Shown: piece after piece, positions 15,786 through 19,723 of the stretch
How the letters are laid out: every line of letters begins with the position of its first letter
Position numbering within the stretch: position 1 is the first letter of the stretch
Source: Pseudomonadota bacterium
Lineage (GTDB): Bacteria; Pseudomonadota; Alphaproteobacteria; Rhizobiales; Xanthobacteraceae
Length of the DNA: 19,723 nucleotides
Assembly (NCBI GenBank): GCA_021779635.1
Contig: JAJYAH010000035.1
Location: 1-19,723 of the forward strand
Direction: 5' to 3'
Made by a program: the position numbers and the translations under genes
The notes under the pieces: generated by a model
What the model was told of the DNA's origin: nothing
Database searches by the model: none
The model's input: the letters and a program-made list of their open reading frames with translations, nothing else

Positions 15786-17546
15786 TCACAAATCGATCAC
15801 GACGTCGCCCCCGGGTTGCGAGCAGCAGATCAGCAGATTTCCATCGGCCGGTGCATCGACCGGCTCGGGGCGGTAACCGATGTTGCCCGCCACAAGCCCG
15901 GTCTCGCAGGTGTGGCAGACTCCGGTTCGACACGCCCACCGCACTGGCACGTTGCAAGCCTCGGCCAGCTCGAGCAAGCTCTGGAACGATGACCCCCAGC
16001 GCACATTGAGACCGCTACGGGCAAACGAAACCATTGGTCCTGAGCCGGCAGGACCTGCCGGCAAATGCGGCGAGAGGCGCGGCGAAGCAGCAATGCCTGG
16101 CGTATTGGATGGACCGGCGCCGAACATCTCGGTGTGGATGCGATCCCGCGCGACGCCATTCGCAACAAGGCCGGCAGTCAGGTCGCCCATGAACGTCGAC
16201 GGTCCGCAGATATAGAAATCGCCATCGAGTGGTAAGTTACGTTCCTGAAGCACTCGCATATTCAGGCGCCCAGAGGCGTCGAAATCAATTTGGGGCTGAT
16301 CCTCGGGATCGGGCGAGCTGTAGCAAATGTAGCTACGGTGGTGGGGTAGCGCTTTGAGCAGTCCACGCGCTTCCTCGGCAAAGGGATGTTCGCGGCCGTT
16401 ACGGGTGCCGTATAGCCACCAGATTTCCCTCATCGATGCTTCGGCGGCCAGCGCGTGAAGCATTGCGAGCACCGGCGTCACGCCGATCCCCGCACTCAAC
16501 AACACAACCGGTGTATCGCCCGGCCGTAGTGTGAAACTGCCCCGTGCCGCGCTTGCCTGGACGATGTCGCCAACCTGAAGCTCGTCGTCGACGTAGGCGC
16601 TGGCCGCGCCGTGGGCTTCCCGCTTGACGCTGACGCGATAGTACGCGGCGCCGGGCTCCCCCGACAGCGAGTAGCTGCGCATCAGCACAGGTGCAGATGG
16701 CGACCCAAGCCGCAGCACAAGGAACTGTCCGGGGAGAGCCACAGCGATGGATTGTCCGTCCGTGGGCTCGAGCAGCAGCGAAATCACGTTGCGGCTCTCG
16801 CGGACCTTGCACGAGACGCGAAGAGGGCGGAATCCACGCCACGCCGGGGGCGGGCCCGACGCTGCACTGAGTCCGGCGTTTCCGGTCGTGACGCCGCCCT
16901 TGCGCTCCTGGGTGAGCAACGCCTCGAGGGATCTACGCCAGCCGGCGCTCAGCGTCGGGATTCGCAGCGCACGTTCCAGCTCATCGCGAGAGTGACCCGG
17001 CATGTAAAGCAGCGCATCAATCTCGGACACGCTCATTCGCTCAGGCCCGGAGGCGACCCGCGTGATCTCGTCGCCGGCTTCCACTTCTCCTTCCTCCAGC
17101 ACACGAAAATAGAAGCCAGGTCTTCCGTGCTTGACCACTAGCGCCGCCATTTCCGGCTCGTTCATGCGGATACCCAGCCGGTAACAGGTGACGCGCGGCT
17201 GCGTCACCTCGAACAAAGCGCCGCCAATCCTGTAACGGTCTCCGATACACACCTCTGTATCTGACAGGCCGTCGACGGTGAAATTCTCCCCGAATTGCCC
17301 GTAGGTGAAGTCGCTTCGTCCCAAATGTTTCTGCCAATACCGATAGGAATCCATTTGATAGACAAATACGGCCCGCCGTTCACCGCCGTGCCCGGCCAGG
17401 TCCCCCTGTCCGTCGCCGTCTATGTTGAGCCGCCGCACCATACGCCGGCCTTTAACGGGCGCCTTCCAAATGCCGGTATGGACCGTCCTGCCTTGCCAAG
17501 TCACGTCGCGCGGCAGGCCCACATTGACTGAAAGCAAGCGTCCCAT
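15786..17546 (-). CDS. MOSC domain fused to FAD/NAD(P)H reductase and 2Fe-2S ferredoxin domain
   Basis: A 586-residue fusion. The N-terminal YiiM-like MOSC domain (about 1-165) has WKAPVKGRRMVRRLNIDGDGQ in two conserved pieces, DLAGHGGERRAVFVYQ, and Cys121 in QPRVTCYRLGIRM, the likely sulfur or molybdenum-cofactor site. A helical linker (about 170-215) leads to a ferredoxin-reductase module: FAD site MRSYSLSGEPG (290-295), NAD(P)H site LLSAGIGVTPVLAML (351-358) and YICGPSTFM. At the C-terminus a plant-type 2Fe-2S domain has ACRTGVCHTCETG (Cys539, Cys544, Cys547) and a fourth ligand in LLICCSQP. Such fusions are known in proteobacteria and may reduce N-hydroxylated or other electrophilic compounds through a molybdenum cofactor; that role is inference. 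ATG 17546 begins MGRLLSVNVGLP; a TTG at 17558 is in frame upstream. Confidence 0.93.
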   Translation of the reverse strand: MGRLLSVNVGLPRDVTWQGRTVHTGIWKAPVKGRRMVRRLNIDGDGQGDLAGHGGERRAVFVYQMDSYRYWQKHLGRSDFTYGQFGENFTVDGLSDTEVCIGDRYRIGGALFEVTQPRVTCYRLGIRMNEPEMAALVVKHGRPGFYFRVLEEGEVEAGDEITRVASGPERMSVSEIDALLYMPGHSRDELERALRIPTLSAGWRRSLEALLTQERKGGVTTGNAGLSAASGPPPAWRGFRPLRVSCKVRESRNVISLLLEPTDGQSIAVALPGQFLVLRLGSPSAPVLMRSYSLSGEPGAAYYRVSVKREAHGAASAYVDDELQVGDIVQASAARGSFTLRPGDTPVVLLSAGIGVTPVLAMLHALAAEASMREIWWLYGTRNGREHPFAEEARGLLKALPHHRSYICYSSPDPEDQPQIDFDASGRLNMRVLQERNLPLDGDFYICGPSTFMGDLTAGLVANGVARDRIHTEMFGAGPSNTPGIAASPRLSPHLPAGPAGSGPMVSFARSGLNVRWGSSFQSLLELAEACNVPVRWACRTGVCHTCETGLVAGNIGYRPEPVDAPADGNLLICCSQPGGDVVIDL

Positions 17547-18022
17547 CACGTTTCCCAACGATGATCACTGCATTTGGAAGTGAACCCAGAAAGTCTCCGC
17601 CGACCGCCAGCTCCGGCGCAACAGACATCTCTTCATCCTCATGAGGCACTCTCCGCGCCCCACGCCGCCTCGAGCGACTCGAATAACTCGCCGTAGGTTG
17701 CTGATGTCAGGTGCACTTTCCATTCGACCTTCGGAAGATGCGGGTCATATCAATGTATGAGTGGCCAGCCTACCATTCGGCGTTTATGTCCATTTTCGTC
17801 CATAATTTTGTCGGCAGATATGCGGGCATATTTTTAAACTTCGCATCCGCGCCGAAGCTGCGGCGAGGTGCGTTCTCTTGCAAGCATTCGCGAGGTCTGG
17901 AGGAGTGCCTGCAGTAGTCCTCCGGCTGGGTTCGGTGGCGTACCGGCTGACTGTCGTCGCGTCCGCGTCTGAGCCGGCTCAGGCGCTGGCGGAATCCACT
18001 CACCGGCATCAAGGAGATCACC
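17547..18022. other. Intergenic stretch with possible gene remnants and symmetrical sites
   Basis: No convincing gene is present in these 476 bases. On the minus strand, about 17639-17746 reads PKVEWKVHLTSATYGELF and ESLEAAWGAESAS before a stop, which looks protein-like but has no start and no family I recognise. Next, ATG 17628 opens a short frame, MSVAPELAVGG and FLGSLPNAVIIVGKRDGTL, resembling the first strand of a PAS domain before it runs into the MOSC gene in another frame. The part 17740-17850 is AT-richer than its surroundings. Symmetrical sites are ATATGCGGGCATAT at 17818-17831 followed by a short T-run, and the perfect 14-base palindrome CTGAGCCGGCTCAG at 17969-17982, upstream of the VOC-gene remnant. 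Confidence 0.4.
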
Positions 18023-18252
18023 ATGATGATTGCAATCAAACCTTCTCAAGTGCCGACGCTCGACATGAAGCTCGAGGTCATTGTCATAATACGACCGTCA
18101 ACTCGGCAGCGGAACTCGCCGCCGCGCTGCGTCGCGTCGCGGCCGCCCATGGCGAGCACGAGAAACGAACGGGCGAGGATGATGTGAGCTGGCCGGACTG
18201 GTACGCCGAGTACATCGTCCGCGAGCAGGCTGGCGAGCCATCGCCATCGTGA
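18023..18252 (+). pseudogene. VOC/glyoxalase-family gene with most of the domain deleted
   Basis: The start is well preserved: AAGGAG precedes ATG 18023, giving MMIAIKPSQVPTLDMKLEVIVI, the normal opening of a VOC (glyoxalase/bleomycin resistance) protein. Straight after VIVI the family sequence jumps, in a different frame, to the C-terminal tail TTVNSAAELAAALRRVAAAH, GEHEKRTGEDDVSWPDWYAEY, IVREQAGEPSPS, ending at 18252. That tail is the conserved extension found at the end of rhizobial VOC proteins. The junction lies near 18085-18092, and about 100 or more codons, including all metal ligands, are missing. The ATG frame itself ends at a TGA near 18185. It is therefore non-functional as a glyoxalase. 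The FMN reductase gene follows after 90 bases. Confidence 0.82.
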
Positions 18253-18342
18253 ACCCCGCGACCCCGTCTTCCGTCATCTGCTGTGGGTTGTTCGTGGCCG
18301 ACTAGCCGGAAGCCGCCTGAATTTGGCCGCTGAGGGACTGCA

Positions 18343-18933
18343 ATGAGCAATCAAATCCTCGTTTTTTATGGCTCCTATCGTTCCGACCGGATGGGCATCC
18401 GCCTCGCCGAATTCGTGGTTGAGCGGTTGCGGCGCCGGGGCGATGCCGTCGAACTGATCGACGCCAAGGCGGTCAACCTTCCCATGCTCGACAGAATGTA
18501 TAAGGAATATCCGCCGGGAGAAGCCCCCGAGCAGCTTCAGCGGTTGGCCAGCAAGATTCACGATGCTGATGGCTTCGTATTCGTCACCGGCGAATATAAT
18601 TGGGGTGTCCAGCCCGGACTGAAAAACCTGACGGATCATTTTCTGGAGGAATGGTTCTGGCGCCCCGCCGCGATCGCGAGCTATTCGGCAGGACGTTTGT
18701 CCGGCGCACGGGCCGCAACCGCTTGGCACGGCACACTCTCCGAGATGGGGATGGTGGTAGTTTCAAGCACGATTGCCGTTGGTTCCATTGGACACACGCT
18801 CGCGGCTGATGGTGCGCCGACGGGTGAAAGCGGCGAGGCTCTCGAACGGGCGTTTCCGCGCTTTGCCGACGATCTGATGTGGTGGGTGGAAGCGGCAAAG
18901 ATGCAGCGACAACGCAAGAAGCCACCATATTGA
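18343..18933 (+). CDS. NADPH-dependent FMN reductase family protein
   Basis: A 196-residue flavodoxin-fold oxidoreductase that reduces FMN, quinones or azo/nitro compounds with NAD(P)H in the cytoplasm. The N-terminal strand and phosphate loop ILVFYGSYRSDRMGIRLAEF (about 5-24) bind FMN phosphate. The block FVFVTGEYNWGVQPGLKNLTDHF (about 78-100) matches the family's EYN-x-x-x-P-x-x-LKN signature. SYSAGRLSGARAATAWHGTLSEMG forms the later flavin loop. No signal peptide or extra domain is seen. ATG 18343 is preceded by GAGGGA at a fitting distance. The broken VOC gene upstream suggests this was once a detoxification pair in one operon. Confidence 0.92.
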   Translation: MSNQILVFYGSYRSDRMGIRLAEFVVERLRRRGDAVELIDAKAVNLPMLDRMYKEYPPGEAPEQLQRLASKIHDADGFVFVTGEYNWGVQPGLKNLTDHFLEEWFWRPAAIASYSAGRLSGARAATAWHGTLSEMGMVVVSSTIAVGSIGHTLAADGAPTGESGEALERAFPRFADDLMWWVEAAKMQRQRKKPPY

Positions 18934-19140
18934 TCGTCGGGCGATCAGCGCTTCTGCTCGACCCACGCCTCGATAATCTTACGAGAGGTCAGGCGGACGA
19001 TCGGAGGAAATAGCGCAGATTTGCGTGGTGTGGGGAAACGCGGTAGCCCTCTTCCGCTACCATGGATCCCCTTGGCCGCCCCGCCGATGGCTTCCTGCCG
19101 GCGAATGCTGACCCGCGACGCGCGCCAAGGTCGCGTTTTT

Positions 19141-19169
19141 AACGAGGTAAGTGAGCAGTTAACCTCGTT
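19141..19169. promoter_or_regulatory. Inverted repeat upstream of the 3' membrane-protein gene
   Basis: AACGAGGT at 19141-19148 and ACCTCGTT at 19162-19169 are perfect complements, 13 bases apart, with a further AA/TT pair possible next to the arms. The site ends 20 bases before the likely ATG at 19189. No T-run follows on either strand in the right place for a terminator, so an operator or mRNA hairpin near the ribosome site is more likely. Confidence 0.4.
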
Positions 19170-19188
19170 CCGAAATTTCTTGGAAAGC

Positions 19189-19723
19189 ATGATAGCCGCA
19201 TACTGGAGACCCTGCAGAGCAAACGGGGTTGCCGATTTGTCAGTCACGCTCGAAACGGTCGAAGCCTTCATGGGGCACGGAAGGCGGACTATCGCATTCC
19301 CTGCCGCGCTGGAACGACAGTTCGAGCAAGACACGCAGGAGCGGCGGTGCGCGCGACTTAGAGTGGGTATCCTTGTTTCCGCCGTCCTGTACAATTTCTT
19401 CTTGATCGCCGATTGGCTGCTCGTTCCTGACGTGCTTCGCATTGCCACGTTGCTTCACTTCTGCCTGGTCACGCCATGGATGCTCTTCGCAGCCTGGGCG
19501 ATGACCAAGTGCCCGCCACCCTTCGTTCGCGAATGCTTGGCCGCCAGCGTGCCGTTGTTCATCATTCTGCAGATAGACTACGGCTTTGCGTCCACGACAA
19601 GCGAGAGTGCCGCGCATTATCAGTACGTCGTCCTTCCGACTCTTCTATACGCGAACGTATCGCTGCATCGATTGGCGTTTCGTTTTGCGCGCGTCGTGAC
19701 TGCCGCCGTCGTAATAGATCGGA
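19189..19723 (+). CDS. Multi-pass membrane protein, N-terminal part (diguanylate-cyclase-type sensor region), 3' end outside window
   Basis: The frame stays open to the end of the window. After MIAAYWRPCRANGVADLS and VTLETVEAFMGHGRR comes the helix IAFPAALERQFEQDTQERRC, then at least four hydrophobic segments: VGILVSAVLYNFFLIADWLL, IATLLHFCLVTPWMLFAAWA, ECLAASVPLFIILQI and YVVLPTLLYANVSL, with a fifth beginning FARVVTAAVVI. The order 'FP-x-ALE-x-FE-x-D', 'LYN-x-FL-x-DWLL-x-PD' and 'HYQY' resembles the membrane sensor half of GGDEF proteins in rhizobia, as I recall that family; the GGDEF domain itself would lie beyond the window and is not seen. ATG 19270 (MGHGRRTIAFP) is an alternative start. 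The 255 bases before it hold only inverted repeats. Confidence 0.72.
   Translation, partial: MIAAYWRPCRANGVADLSVTLETVEAFMGHGRRTIAFPAALERQFEQDTQERRCARLRVGILVSAVLYNFFLIADWLLVPDVLRIATLLHFCLVTPWMLFAAWAMTKCPPPFVRECLAASVPLFIILQIDYGFASTTSESAAHYQYVVLPTLLYANVSLHRLAFRFARVVTAAVVIDR

Noticed and set aside
17700..17780. Minus-strand peptide AGHSYIDMTRIF resembling the GHSSIxMTxRY end of tyrosine recombinases
   Set aside because: The match is only about ten residues, with a stop directly before it and no catalytic Arg/His/Tyr context; probably chance.
17711..17917. Short plus-strand open frame of 68 codons
   Set aside because: No ribosome site, no family resemblance, and atypical composition; kept only as part of the intergenic description.
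18945..19448. Minus-strand open frame of 167 codons at the right end
   Set aside because: Low-complexity Ser/Arg-rich translation without a family; the plus strand there encodes a clear membrane protein.

Overview
The window looks like part of the chromosome of a GC-rich alphaproteobacterium, most likely a Bradyrhizobium/Nitrobacteraceae-type organism. The basis is codon composition, a FixJ-type response regulator, a FixL-class kinase core, a MOSC-flavoreductase-ferredoxin fusion and an isoquinoline-oxidoreductase-like molybdoenzyme operon. This placement is inference, because no rRNA or other phylogenetic marker is present.

Region 1 (1-5594, + strand) is a run of tightly spaced genes. They encode a 5'-truncated enoyl-CoA hydratase/isomerase, an OsmC-like protein that has lost its peroxidatic cysteine, a small cupin, an enolase-superfamily (mandelate racemase type) enzyme, a complete SdhA-like flavoprotein without SdhB/C/D partners, MsrA, and a broken DUF1330 gene. 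Just upstream of msrA a 19-bp perfect inverted repeat and a second partial copy look like tandem operators.

Region 2 (5606-10722) is a signalling island. A FixJ/LuxR-type response regulator on the minus strand follows the wreck of its presumed histidine kinase, whose ATPase domain has two in-frame stops. Divergent from it lie a stand-alone receiver protein (with a 17-bp perfect inverted repeat upstream), a MEDS-domain protein, and a soluble GAF-PAS-GAF-PAS histidine kinase that starts one base after the MEDS stop.

Region 3 (10963-14957, + strand) is a three-gene operon for a periplasmic molybdenum oxidoreductase: a 2Fe-2S subunit, a Tat-exported molybdopterin subunit and a membrane-anchored triheme cytochrome c.

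Region 4 (15142-17546, - strand) is a two-gene operon of a MOSC-FNR-ferredoxin fusion and a peroxiredoxin-like protein with a non-standard active site.

Region 5 (17547-19723) holds an intergenic stretch with possible gene remnants, a VOC/glyoxalase-family gene that has lost nearly all of its catalytic domain to an internal deletion, an NADPH-dependent FMN reductase, and the 5' part of a membrane protein resembling the sensor half of diguanylate cyclases.

Two themes stand out. The first is redox and electrophile handling (OsmC, MsrA, peroxiredoxin, FMN reductase, MOSC flavoprotein, molybdenum oxidoreductase). The second is ongoing gene decay: three broken genes (DUF1330, histidine kinase, VOC) and one enzyme with a missing catalytic residue (OsmC) sit among intact neighbours. 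I found no mobile element, CRISPR array, tRNA or rRNA. I do not see a clearly new defence-type system; the best candidates for novelty are the sensory island, the orphan SdhA/enolase-superfamily pair and the operator-like repeats.
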